A stretch of 49,476 nucleotides of DNA, taken from Flavobacteriales bacterium (GTDB lineage: Bacteria > Bacteroidota > Bacteroidia > Flavobacteriales_F > PHOS-HE28). A model generated the notes under the pieces. It had not been told where the DNA came from. It searched no databases and saw nothing but the letters and a program-made list of their open reading frames with translations. The DNA lies in contig JAEUSY010000011.1 of assembly GCA_016788295.1 (NCBI GenBank), positions 1 through 49,476 on the forward strand, in the 5' to 3' direction. The position numbers were made by a program, and so were the translations under genes. This document shows positions 34,813-43,229 of the stretch, one piece after another; position 1 is the stretch's first letter, and every line of letters begins with the position of its first letter.

Positions 34813-36153
34813 ATGCGCCACGCACGCACCGTTGCCTTCCACACCTTGGGCTGCAAGCTCAATTTCAGCGAGACCAGCACCCTGGCCCGTTCGCTGGAGG
34901 AGGCCGGGTATGCCCGTGTGCGGGTGGAGGAACGGCCCGATGTGTTCGTTCTGAACACGTGCAGTGTGACCGAGAACGCCGACAAGGAATGCCGCCGCCA
35001 CGTGCGTCGTTTCCAAGCCATCAATGCCGAGGCCTTTATTGCCGTGGTGGGCTGCTACGCGCAGTTGAAACCTGAGGAGATCGCCGCCATACCGGGCGTG
35101 GACCTGGTGCTCGGCGCCAACGAGAAATTCGACCTGGCTGCCCACATTGAAGGCGTGGAAGGCAAGCTCACCGAGGGCAAGGCCATCTATGGGGCCATCA
35201 AGGAAGTGAAGCGCTTCGTGCCTTCCTACAACGCCAACGACAGGACCCGCACCTTCCTGAAAGTGCAGGACGGCTGCGACTATTTCTGTTCCTTCTGCAC
35301 CATACCCCTGGCCCGTGGCCGAAGTCGCAGCGCCACGATCGCTGAAACGGTGGAACAGGCCCGTCGCATTGCGGCATCGGGCGTGAAAGAGATCGTGCTC
35401 ACCGGTGTGAACACGGGCGATTTCGGGCGCACGCACAACGAGGACCTTCTTGGACTGCTGCACGCCTTGGACCTGGTGGAAGGCATCGAGCGCTTCCGGA
35501 TCAGCAGCATCGAACCGAACCTCTGCCACGATGGCATCATCGACTTCGTGGCCGAAAGCAGATGCTTCACCCCGCACTTCCACATGCCCCTGCAAAGCGG
35601 CAGTGACACCATCTTGGAACGGATGCGCCGGCGATACGACACGGCCCTCTACTCCGAAAGGGTCCAGCGCATAAAGGAACGTATGCCATACACCTGCATC
35701 GGGGTGGATGTGATAACAGGCACACCGGGTGAGACCGAGGAGGAATTCCTGCGCACCCATACTTATCTGCGCAACCTGGCGGTGGATTACCTACACGTCT
35801 TCACTTACAGCGAACGGGCCAACACTACGGCCGTGCGCATGGAGGACACCGTGCCCATGGACGTACGCCGCGAACGCACCAAACAGCTCAGGATCCTGAG
35901 CAACAAAATGCAACGCGCCTTCCAGGAACGGCACATGGGCACCACACGAAAGGTGCTGTTCGAGCATGGTGAGGACGCGACCGGTGCAGCCATGATGGAA
36001 GGCTATACCGACAACTACGTGCGGGTCGCGTTGCCCTACGACGCGGCACTAGTGAACACCGTGGTGCCGGTGACCCTGGAACGGATCAACGGCGACGGCC
36101 ACGTGGTGGGCACCATTACTCGTATACCCAAGGACGCACCCTTGCTCACCTGA
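34813..36153 (+). CDS. mtaB: tRNA t6A37 methylthiotransferase MtaB
   Basis: A 446-aa protein. The ATG at 34813 starts MRHARTVAFHTLGCKLNFSE. The three Cys ligands of the first [4Fe-4S] cluster are in TLGCKLN, NTCSVTENAD and VGCYAQ. The radical-SAM cluster motif CDYFCSFC (CxxxCxxC) is near residues 155-162. The middle (GVKEIVLTGVNTGDFG, FHMPLQSGSDTILERMRRRY) and the C-terminal TRAM-like region (GYTDNYVRVALPY) are all standard. 'GCKLN' rather than 'GCqMN' separates MtaB from MiaB and RimO. It adds a methylthio group to t6A at position 37 of ANN-decoding tRNAs. It is followed 12 bases later by the Lgt-like gene. Confidence 0.95.
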   Translation: MRHARTVAFHTLGCKLNFSETSTLARSLEEAGYARVRVEERPDVFVLNTCSVTENADKECRRHVRRFQAINAEAFIAVVGCYAQLKPEEIAAIPGVDLVLGANEKFDLAAHIEGVEGKLTEGKAIYGAIKEVKRFVPSYNANDRTRTFLKVQDGCDYFCSFCTIPLARGRSRSATIAETVEQARRIAASGVKEIVLTGVNTGDFGRTHNEDLLGLLHALDLVEGIERFRISSIEPNLCHDGIIDFVAESRCFTPHFHMPLQSGSDTILERMRRRYDTALYSERVQRIKERMPYTCIGVDVITGTPGETEEEFLRTHTYLRNLAVDYLHVFTYSERANTTAVRMEDTVPMDVRRERTKQLRILSNKMQRAFQERHMGTTRKVLFEHGEDATGAAMMEGYTDNYVRVALPYDAALVNTVVPVTLERINGDGHVVGTITRIPKDAPLLT

Positions 36154-36165
36154 ACGCCCCCCGGA

Positions 36166-37338
36166 ATGTACCCCACCCTCTACCACGCGTTCCTGGACCT
36201 CACTGGCATCGACCTGCCGGGGCTGAAGTTCCTGAACAGCTTCGGGTTCTTCGTGGCGCTGGCGTTCGTGTTCGCCAGTTGGACATTGGGTCTTGAGCTC
36301 CGCCGCCGCGAACAGGCCGGTATGCTGAAGGCCGCCACGCGCAAGGTGATCGTTGGCGCACCGGCCACCGCGAGCGAACTGGTGATACAGGGCATACTGG
36401 GCTTCGCGCTCGGTTTCAAGCTGCTGTACATGGTGCTGAACCTCACCGAGGCTACCGCCGACCCACAAAGCTTCCTGCTAAGCGGCACGGGCTCCTTTGT
36501 TGGTGGCCTTTTGGGAGCCGCTGCCATGGCCGGATATGCATGGTGGGAAAAACAACGGACACGGTTGAAGGAACCGCGCACCGAGACCTTGCAGATGTTG
36601 CCCAGCGAGCACGCAGGCAACATCACGCTCACCGCCGCGCTGTGGGGACTTATCGGCGCCAAGCTGTTCCACTGGCTTGAGAACCCCTCGGAATTCTTGG
36701 CCTTCCTGAAGCATCCGGGCGGCGACGGCCTGTTCAGCGGACTGACCATGTACGGAGGCCTGATCGTGGCCGGTGCCATGGTGATACGCTACTTCGCCAA
36801 GCACGGCATCCCCGTATGGCAGGGAGCCGATAGCGCAGCGCCGGGTGTGATGCTGGCGTACGGTGTTGGACGGATCGGCTGCCAAGTGAGCGGCGATGGC
36901 GACTGGGGCATCGTTAACACCACCTTTCTGGGTCCAGGCCCCAGATGGCTGTGGCAGTATGACTATCCCAACAACGTGAACAGTGTAGGCATGCCGCTTA
37001 CCGATGGAAGGCCCTGTTTTGATGGCTATTGCACCGTGCTTCCAGAGACCGTGTTCCCGACCCCGCTGTACGAGACCGTTGTTTGCGTGGGCTTCTTCTT
37101 CGTGCTTTGGGCACTGCGCAAGCACCTGACTCCAGCGGGCACCATCTTCTTCCTTTTCCTGTTCCTCAACGGCCTCGAACGCTTCTTCATTGAGAAGATC
37201 CGCGTCAACGTGCATGTAATGGGGAACATCACGCAGGCCGAGATCATCGCATCGCTGCTCATGTTGGGCGGCATCGGTGGAATGCTCTGGCTCCGCAACA
37301 AAAAGAACTCCGACAATGGACCTGAAACTGCTCACTGA
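36166..37338 (+). CDS. prolipoprotein diacylglyceryl transferase-like protein (Bacteroidota type)
   Basis: A 390-aa polytopic membrane protein with about seven or more hydrophobic segments. The Lgt-like signature is LAYGVGRIGCQVSGDGDWGI near residues 225-245, with the conserved GR; the canonical GNFxN that follows the GR in E. coli Lgt is replaced by GCQVSGDGDW. YGGLIVAGAMVIRYF matches the 'yGg..g' helix, and the C-terminus (LNGLERFFIEKIRVNVHV) matches the 'RF..E..R.n' segment of Lgt. It should transfer diacylglycerol from phosphatidylglycerol to the lipobox Cys, serving lipoproteins such as FKBP and TamL here. Because the signature is variant, a related lipid-transfer role is possible. The 3' end overlaps the next gene by 23 bases. 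Confidence 0.8.
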   Translation: MYPTLYHAFLDLTGIDLPGLKFLNSFGFFVALAFVFASWTLGLELRRREQAGMLKAATRKVIVGAPATASELVIQGILGFALGFKLLYMVLNLTEATADPQSFLLSGTGSFVGGLLGAAAMAGYAWWEKQRTRLKEPRTETLQMLPSEHAGNITLTAALWGLIGAKLFHWLENPSEFLAFLKHPGGDGLFSGLTMYGGLIVAGAMVIRYFAKHGIPVWQGADSAAPGVMLAYGVGRIGCQVSGDGDWGIVNTTFLGPGPRWLWQYDYPNNVNSVGMPLTDGRPCFDGYCTVLPETVFPTPLYETVVCVGFFFVLWALRKHLTPAGTIFFLFLFLNGLERFFIEKIRVNVHVMGNITQAEIIASLLMLGGIGGMLWLRNKKNSDNGPETAH

Positions 37339-38113
37339 ACAGGTAGTATCGCTCAGTACCGAGATCGCGGCCTTCATCCGTGCCGAAGCACCGAAACTCA
37401 CTGAAGCAGGTGTTTCGAGCAAGAGCGCCAATAACCTGGTGACCCACGTGGACCATACCGCCGAGGACCGTATTGTGGAAGCCTTGGAGAAGCTGCTTCC
37501 CAATGCGGGTTTCATTGCCGAGGAAGGCAGTGGCGAGCAAGGCACTGGCCTCAACTGGGTGATCGATCCGCTGGACGGCACCACCAACTTCGTGCATGGG
37601 GTGCCCTGCTACTGCATCAGTATCGCCCTGCTCGATGGCACCGAACCCTTGCTGGGCGTGGTGCATGAAGTGACCCGCGACGAGCGATTCACCGCGTGGA
37701 AGGGCGGCGGTGCCTACCTCAACGGCCAGCCCATCCGCGTTTCTGCCCGAAAGGAACTACAGGACAGCCTGCTCGCCACGGGCTTTCCGTACGACGATTT
37801 CGGCTACGAGAGCGAGTACATGGACCTGCTGCGCGAACTGATGCACCGCACGCGCGGGATCCGCAGGCTGGGCAGCGCCGCTGCAGATCTGGCCTACGTG
37901 GCCTGCGGGCGCTTCGAGGCGTTCTACGAGTACGGCCTGAACAGTTGGGACGTGGCCGCCGGTGTGCTGTTGGTGCGCGAAGCGGGCGGCAAGGTCAGCG
38001 GCTTCCTTCCCAGCAAGGACCCTGTGTTCGACGAGGAGATCGTGGCCAGCAACAGCGCCATACACGATGAGCTATTGGAGGTGATCGAACGCAACTGGCA
38101 GCGGCAGGACTGA
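37316..38113 (+). CDS. suhB: inositol monophosphatase family protein
   Basis: A 265-aa protein starting at the ATG at 37316, within the Lgt-like gene. The Li+-sensitive, Mg2+-dependent phosphatase motifs are complete: AEEGSGEQG (metal Glu 69/70), WVIDPLDGTTNFVHG (D84, D87) and a C-terminal NSWDVAAGVLLVREAGG with the catalytic-site Asp. The length and layout match SuhB/IMPase. It dephosphorylates inositol-1-phosphate or related sugar phosphates in the cytoplasm. In bacteria SuhB can also act in rRNA transcription complexes; which role applies here is not visible. Translational coupling to the upstream gene is likely from the overlap. Confidence 0.93.
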   Translation: MDLKLLTEQVVSLSTEIAAFIRAEAPKLTEAGVSSKSANNLVTHVDHTAEDRIVEALEKLLPNAGFIAEEGSGEQGTGLNWVIDPLDGTTNFVHGVPCYCISIALLDGTEPLLGVVHEVTRDERFTAWKGGGAYLNGQPIRVSARKELQDSLLATGFPYDDFGYESEYMDLLRELMHRTRGIRRLGSAAADLAYVACGRFEAFYEYGLNSWDVAAGVLLVREAGGKVSGFLPSKDPVFDEEIVASNSAIHDELLEVIERNWQRQD

Positions 38114-38115
38114 AC

Positions 38116-39579
38116 CTAAACGTGGTCGTCCTGTTTTGAGCCAGTGCTCACCAATAGCAGGCCAATAAAGGTGAGCGCCCCATTCACCAGCAACAGTTCG
38201 AAACCGAACTTGTATCCACCGAACAGATCGGTCGAATAGCGGTCCAGCAAGAACGTGAGCACAGGTGAAAGAGCCGCTATGAGCGGCACCCATCGGTCTC
38301 TTACGTTCCAACGCGTGACCATACCGAAGGCGAAGAGGCCCAGCAATGGACCATAGGTGTAGCCCGCCAACTTGAAAACGGTCTTGATCACGCTGTCGTC
38401 ATTCAGCAGCTTGAACAGCAGGATCAACAGCACCATTACTGCGCTCATGATCAGGTGTACGCGTTGGCGCAAGGGCAGTCGCTCAGCTTCGGGTCGCTTC
38501 TCGATCTCCAGCACATCCACGCAAACGCTTGTGGTAAGCGCTGTAAGTGCACTATCGGCACTGGAATAGGCGGCTGCGATGAGACCAAGGATGAAGAGCA
38601 AGCCGACGACCACGGGAAGTCCACCGCTCGTTGCCAGGAAAGGGTAGATCTGATCGGCCTTGTCGGGGAGCGACAGCCCGAAGCGCTGGGCATAAAGCAC
38701 CAGAACGGCGCCCAGCGCCAGGAACACCAGGTTCACGAACACCAGCACCAGGCTGAAGGAGACCATGTTCTTTTGCGCCTCGCGTATGTTGCGGCAGCTG
38801 AGGTTCTTCTGCATCATGTCCTGGTCGAGCCCGGTCATGGCGATGGCGATGAACATGCCGCCGAGGAACTGCTTCCAGAAGTAGGTGCCGGGCTTGGGGT
38901 CATCGAAGAAAAGGACCTGGCTGAGCGGGCTTTGCTGCACCTGTGCCACCAATTCGCCCAAGCCCCAGCCCATCTTCTGCCCCACCATCAGCAGGGTGAG
39001 CACCACGGCCAGCAGCATGAAGAGCGTTTGCAACGTATCGGTCCAGATGATGGTGCGCATGCCGCCGCGGTGTGTGTAGAGCCAAATGAGCGCGATGGTG
39101 AGCACCACGGTGAGCCAGAAGGGCACGCCCCACGCATCGAACAGCAGGAACTGCAGCACCACGGCCACCAGGTATAGGCGTGCAGCAGACCCAACACTAC
39201 GACTGAGCAGGAAGAACCACGCCCCCGTGAGATAGCTGCTGCGTCCGAAACGTTGGCCGAGATAGCCATAGATGGAGGTGAGCTGCAGCCTGTAGTATAG
39301 CGGCATCAGCACAAAAGCGATCACCGCATACCCAGGTAAATAACCCAACACCATTTGCAGATAGCTGAACCTGTCGGCACCCACCATACCGGGCACACTA
39401 ATGAAGGTGACACCGCTGAGCGATGCCCCGATCATGCCAAATGCGATCACATACCACGGGGACTTTCGCTCGCCGAGGAAAAAGGCGCTATTGCCGGCAC
39501 CACGCGATGTGATGACCGAGATGCCAAATAGCAACGCGAAATAGGCAACGATGACCGTGAGGACCAGCAGTGGCGACAT
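38116..39579 (-). CDS. sodium:solute symporter family protein
   Basis: A 487-aa protein starting at the ATG at 39579 (MSPLLVLTVIVAYFALLFGI), with about 13 hydrophobic segments. The SSS signature is clear: FFLGERKSPWYVIAFGMIGA followed by SLSGVTFISVPG, then GYAVIAFVLMPLYYRL, YLGQRFGRSSYLTGAWFFLL and QKNLSCRNIREAQKNMVSFS. It co-transports Na+ with an organic solute; the substrate (sugar, amino acid, sialic acid or other) cannot be told. It is convergent with the inositol phosphatase gene, two bases apart. It is divergent from the methyltransferase gene. Confidence 0.93.
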   Translation of the reverse strand: MSPLLVLTVIVAYFALLFGISVITSRGAGNSAFFLGERKSPWYVIAFGMIGASLSGVTFISVPGMVGADRFSYLQMVLGYLPGYAVIAFVLMPLYYRLQLTSIYGYLGQRFGRSSYLTGAWFFLLSRSVGSAARLYLVAVVLQFLLFDAWGVPFWLTVVLTIALIWLYTHRGGMRTIIWTDTLQTLFMLLAVVLTLLMVGQKMGWGLGELVAQVQQSPLSQVLFFDDPKPGTYFWKQFLGGMFIAIAMTGLDQDMMQKNLSCRNIREAQKNMVSFSLVLVFVNLVFLALGAVLVLYAQRFGLSLPDKADQIYPFLATSGGLPVVVGLLFILGLIAAAYSSADSALTALTTSVCVDVLEIEKRPEAERLPLRQRVHLIMSAVMVLLILLFKLLNDDSVIKTVFKLAGYTYGPLLGLFAFGMVTRWNVRDRWVPLIAALSPVLTFLLDRYSTDLFGGYKFGFELLLVNGALTFIGLLLVSTGSKQDDHV

Positions 39580-39834
39580 GTGCACGAAGGAACGGGCCGA
39601 CCAGCCGGTATTGAATGGCGAGAGGCAGGAAGTTCTCAATGCGTGTTGTTGGATCATTGGGAACGACTACGGAGGCACGAAGGCCCTTCAGCATGAGCGC
39701 ATAAAAATGAGCCGCTATATTCGCCACAGCCTGTCGGGGTCAGCATTTCGGCACCTGCCGATCAAACGGCACTTCAGAAGATCCAGTTCGTCCTCCTCCG
39801 CAGACGAACGAAAGCATTGTTCTCAAAAGGAAAG
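39580..39834. other. intergenic region before the orphan methyltransferase
   Basis: A 255-base stretch that is divergent between the symporter and the methyltransferase. A 43-codon plus-strand ORF (39707-39838) overlaps the methyltransferase start but has no recognisable features (Ser-rich, basic), and I do not call it a gene. No clear TAnnTTTG element or hairpin was seen. Confidence 0.3.
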
Positions 39835-40515
39835 ATGAAACGTGTTTTGAGAAAGATCCCCTTCCTGCGACGCATTGTCGGCATGTTCCACAGGCCCGCC
39901 CCTATGCCGTCAACATTCACATCATCCGGCAACTATTGGGAAGAGCGTTACAGCCAAGGTGGTAATTCCGGAAGCGGCTCGTACGCCAAGTTCGCTGAGT
40001 TCAAGGCTGAAGTATTGAATGATCTCGTTGCACAGAACCAGATCGGATCGGTGATCGAACTTGGCTGCGGCGATGGGAATCAATTGGCCTTGTTCCGCTT
40101 CGGTCACTATATTGGATATGATGTGAGTCCGACCGTACTGGACAAATGCCGGGCGCTATTCATGGGTGATCCCACCAAGGAATTCCGCGACATGAAGTCC
40201 TATTCGGGTGAACAAGCCGACCTCTCCCTTAGCCTCGACGTGATCTACCACCTCATCGAGGATGAAGTGTTCAATGCCTACATGCGTGACCTGTTCCGGG
40301 CTTCGCGAAAGTTCGTCATCATCTATTCCTCCAACCGTACCGAGGACGAGTTCGCAAGCCCTTCAGCACATGTGCGGCACCGGAAGTTCACGGACTGGGT
40401 GTCCGCGAACGCTCCGGAATTCAAACAGATCGCACGCATCCCCAACCGCTATCCATACAACGGCGATCCGTTCACGTCCTCATTTGCCGACTTCTACATC
40501 TTCCAGCGGAGCTGA
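39835..40515 (+). CDS. class I SAM-dependent methyltransferase
   Basis: A 226-aa protein starting at the ATG at 39835 (MKRVLRKIPFLRRIVGMFHR). Motif I is VIELGCGDGNQLALFRFG near residues 72-89, motif II GYDVSPTVLDKCRALF, and motif IV-like LSLDVIYHLIEDEVFNAYM. The opening NYWEERYSQGGNSGSGSYAK is typical of small-molecule or glycan-modifying methyltransferases found in polysaccharide gene sets. The target is unknown. Its base composition looks more AT-rich than its neighbours and it stands alone between a transporter and recR, so acquisition by transfer is possible. The SAM-binding fold is confident, the role is not. Confidence 0.88.
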   Translation: MKRVLRKIPFLRRIVGMFHRPAPMPSTFTSSGNYWEERYSQGGNSGSGSYAKFAEFKAEVLNDLVAQNQIGSVIELGCGDGNQLALFRFGHYIGYDVSPTVLDKCRALFMGDPTKEFRDMKSYSGEQADLSLSLDVIYHLIEDEVFNAYMRDLFRASRKFVIIYSSNRTEDEFASPSAHVRHRKFTDWVSANAPEFKQIARIPNRYPYNGDPFTSSFADFYIFQRS

Positions 40516-40570
40516 GCGTTGCCTTGCGCCTCTGAGACCGAGCGTTCAGGAGGACCGTTAGCCCCCCTGT

Positions 40571-40578
40571 TAACTTTG
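40571..40578 (+). promoter_or_regulatory. -7 element TAACTTTG
   Basis: It matches TAnnTTTG and ends only four bases before the recR ATG at 40583, so transcription would start at the start codon (leaderless). Confidence 0.5.
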
Positions 40579-40582
40579 GCAC

Positions 40583-41221
40583 ATGTCACTTTCCTCGTCC
40601 CTGCTAGAACATGCCGTGGACCAATTGGCCACATTGCCGGGCATCGGTCGGCGTACGGCCATGCGGCTGGCCTTGGACCTGTTGAGGCGTGAACCGCAGG
40701 AAGTGGCACGTTTTAGCGAGGCCATTCGCAGAATGCGCGAGGAGGTGCGCCATTGCGAGGTGTGCTGCAACATCAGCGACGAACCGCGCTGTTCCATTTG
40801 CAGGGATCCGCACCGCGATGGAGGGCTGATCTGTGTAGTGGAGGACATTCGCGATGTGATCGCCATAGAGAACACACGCCAGTTCAGAGGCCTGTATCAC
40901 GTGCTGGGCGGGGTCATCAACCCCATGGAAGGCGTTGGTCCTGACGACCTGAACACCCATGAATTGATGGAACGCGTAAGGCCGAGCGAAGATGCCGCGA
41001 ACGGCACACCAGTGCGAGAAGTACTGTTGGCCCTCGGTGGCACGTTGGAAGGCGACACCACCGGCTTCTACCTGAACCGCCGTTTGATGGAGGCCGGCGT
41101 GCTGGTCACCACCATTGCACGGGGCATCAGCGTAGGCAGTGATCTGGACCAGGCTGATGAACTGACATTGGGGCGCAGTATAGCGGACAGGAAACCCTAC
41201 GAACAGAATCTCAGGAGATAG
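40583..41221 (+). CDS. recR: recombination protein RecR
   Basis: A 212-aa protein of normal RecR length. The N-terminal helix-hairpin-helix is in LATLPGIGRRTAMRLALDLL. The four-Cys zinc finger is C58-x2-C61 and C70-x2-C73 within HCEVCCNISDEPRCSICRDP. The Toprim domain follows (ICVVEDIRDVIAIENTRQFR, GLYHVLGGVINPMEGVGPDD) and the C-terminal region includes VTTIARGISVGSDLDQADEL. Together with RecF/RecO it loads RecA onto gapped DNA. Its single-strand-gap repair role fits the presence of mutL and a DnaQ-like exonuclease in the window, though they are not in one operon. Confidence 0.97.
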   Translation: MSLSSSLLEHAVDQLATLPGIGRRTAMRLALDLLRREPQEVARFSEAIRRMREEVRHCEVCCNISDEPRCSICRDPHRDGGLICVVEDIRDVIAIENTRQFRGLYHVLGGVINPMEGVGPDDLNTHELMERVRPSEDAANGTPVREVLLALGGTLEGDTTGFYLNRRLMEAGVLVTTIARGISVGSDLDQADELTLGRSIADRKPYEQNLRR

Positions 41222-41260
41222 CTCTTCGGATCGGAACACATTGAACAGTAACTGATCTCC

Positions 41261-43162
41261 ATGAAACTCTCCGTAGTAATCGTCAACTACAACGTTCGGG
41301 CCTACCTCGAGCAGTGTCTTCGAACAGTGTTCACGGCGCTTGACGGGTTGAACGGTGAGGTGTTCGTGGTGGACAACCAGAGCACCGACGGCAGTGTGGA
41401 GCTCGTGCGCGAGAAATTCCCGAACGTGCGTCTCATAGCCAACACGGAGAACGTGGGTTTCAGCCGGGCGAACAACCAGGCCATACGTAAGGCCAAAGGA
41501 GAGTACGTGCTGCTGCTGAACCCAGATACCGTGGTGGGCGAGGATGTGTTCCACAAGGTGGTGGCGTTCATGGATGCGCACCCCAAAGCCGGTGGACTTG
41601 GCGTGAAGATGATCGATGGCACAGGCCATTTCCTCCCTGAATCCAAACGCGGTCTACCCACGCCGCAAGTGGCTTTCTTCAAGATCATCGGCTTGTCGCG
41701 CCTGTTCCCCAAAAGCAGCTTGTTCGGGCGCTATCACCTGGGCCACCTCCCCGAGAATGAGGCTGCACCGATCGAGATCCTTTCAGGCGCGTGCATGTTC
41801 CTGCGCAAGAGGACGCTGGATGAAGTGGGTTTACTGGACGAGAGCTTCTTCATGTACGGCGAGGACATCGACCTGAGTTACCGCATAACGCTCGGTGGTT
41901 ATGAGAACTGGTACTACCCCGATGCCCGCATCATTCATTACAAAGGCGAGAGCACGAAGAAGAGCAGCGTGAACTACGTATTCGTGTTCTACAATGCCAT
42001 GGCCATATTCGCGCAGAAACACTTTGCTCGCAGCGGTGGGGTGTTCCCTGTATTGATCAAGAGCAGTATTTACCTCAGTGCAGCCGCGGCCATTGCCACT
42101 CGCTTCCTCAACCGGGCATTGCTCCCCTTTCTCGACCTGCTCACGATCGTGCTCGTGCTCGCCCTCTCCCCCGTGGTTCCCCAGCGGTGGCCCTTCATTC
42201 AGGAATTGGGAACCGACCTGTTGATCGGCCTTGGTGTGGTAGGCTGGACGGCCCTTTTCGGGGGATACGACCGGCCGTTGCGGTTCACTCCACCCGTAAA
42301 AGCCCTAATGGGACTGCTTATCATAGGAGGGGGTCTATTGTGGTCGCTATCGGGCACCACCGACGACATTTTGGAGACCGCCCTGTTGTGCACCTGGGCC
42401 ACAGCGGCCATGCTGTTGGTCCGTTTGGTGCTTCATTTGCTCCGCATTAAAGGGTATGGGCTCCGTCGCAAAGAGCGCGAACGCGTGCTGGCCATTGGCT
42501 CCAATCAAGAGGCGAAACAGGCTTTGGCACTGCTCTGGCAAACCCACTTCGGTCTAGGCTGGACCAGCACCGTGCGGCCCGGATCACCGGAAACCACACC
42601 GGAAGCGTTGGCGCGCATCATTCGCAAACACCGGATCGGCGAAGTGGTGTTCTGTGCGAAAGACCTTTCCTGGGGCGGGATCATCACATTGATGGAAAAG
42701 CTTCGCAATGGCGGTGCCGAGTTCAAGATAGCACAGCCTGCCAGGGAGTTCATCATCGGGCCCAGCAGCATTGAAAGCTTGGCGGACCTTTACGTGCTTC
42801 AGGAACATGCGCTGATCACCCCGGCTGGGCGGCGTGCAAAACGTATCCTTGACGTGATGGTGTCATTGACCATTTTGCTGCTGGCACCTTTCGTGGCCTT
42901 ATTGCTACCGAACGGTGGCCGGAGGTTGAGTGAAGCGGTGAATGTGCTTACCGGGAAACGTAGTTGGGTGGGGTACCTTTCAACATCCCGATCAGCACCG
43001 CGTTTGCCAACATTACGTCGCGGCATTTTCGACCTGTACCCAGACCAGGGCCCGGCACTCACAGAAAGGGCGGCTGTGCGCATGAACGCCCTGTACGCCA
43101 AGGATTATGACCCCTTCCATGACCTGCGCGTGGTATGGCGCGGACTTCGAACTGTGAGTTGA
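41261..43162 (+). CDS. family 2 glycosyltransferase fused to a sugar-phosphate transferase remnant
   Basis: A 633-aa protein. Residues 1-250 are a complete GT2 rhamnosyl/galactosyl-type domain: LSVVIVNYNVRAYLEQCLRT, VDNQSTDGSVELV, NVGFSRANNQAIRKAKGEYV followed by LLLNPDT, LSGACMFLRKRTLDEVGLLD and GEDIDLSYR. Residues about 260-405 hold several membrane segments, like the N-terminal half of polyprenyl-phosphate sugar transferases. Residues about 405-530 form a Rossmann-like CoA-binding-type domain (RVLAIGSNQEAKQALALL). RAKRILDVMVSLTILLLAPF near 540 looks like the anchor helix of PF02397 (WbaP/PglC) enzymes, but the catalytic part that should follow is absent and replaced by about 75 residues ending in DPFHDLRVVWRGLRTVS. 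It is probably a membrane-bound glycosyltransferase for surface polysaccharide. Confidence 0.85.
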   Translation: MKLSVVIVNYNVRAYLEQCLRTVFTALDGLNGEVFVVDNQSTDGSVELVREKFPNVRLIANTENVGFSRANNQAIRKAKGEYVLLLNPDTVVGEDVFHKVVAFMDAHPKAGGLGVKMIDGTGHFLPESKRGLPTPQVAFFKIIGLSRLFPKSSLFGRYHLGHLPENEAAPIEILSGACMFLRKRTLDEVGLLDESFFMYGEDIDLSYRITLGGYENWYYPDARIIHYKGESTKKSSVNYVFVFYNAMAIFAQKHFARSGGVFPVLIKSSIYLSAAAAIATRFLNRALLPFLDLLTIVLVLALSPVVPQRWPFIQELGTDLLIGLGVVGWTALFGGYDRPLRFTPPVKALMGLLIIGGGLLWSLSGTTDDILETALLCTWATAAMLLVRLVLHLLRIKGYGLRRKERERVLAIGSNQEAKQALALLWQTHFGLGWTSTVRPGSPETTPEALARIIRKHRIGEVVFCAKDLSWGGIITLMEKLRNGGAEFKIAQPAREFIIGPSSIESLADLYVLQEHALITPAGRRAKRILDVMVSLTILLLAPFVALLLPNGGRRLSEAVNVLTGKRSWVGYLSTSRSAPRLPTLRRGIFDLYPDQGPALTERAAVRMNALYAKDYDPFHDLRVVWRGLRTVS

Positions 43163-43193
43163 TATCCGGCATCCTCGCATTGTACGGCATCGT

Positions 43194-43201
43194 TACCTTT
43201 G
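43194..43201 (+). promoter_or_regulatory. -7 element TACCTTTG
   Basis: It lies 28 bases before the ATG of the E2 gene at 43230 and matches TAnnTTTG exactly. Confidence 0.45.
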
Positions 43202-43229
43202 GCCGGGTCCGATAAGGACCTGAGCGAAC

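Noticed and set aside
34480..35760. 426-aa minus-strand ORF opposite mtaB
   Set aside because: It overlaps the [Fe-S] cluster domains of MtaB. Only its last 35 codons lie outside mtaB; these are listed as a possible small gene.
39707..39838. 43-codon ORF before the methyltransferase
   Set aside because: Ser/Arg-rich without a signal, membrane segment or family motif; it overlaps the methyltransferase start.
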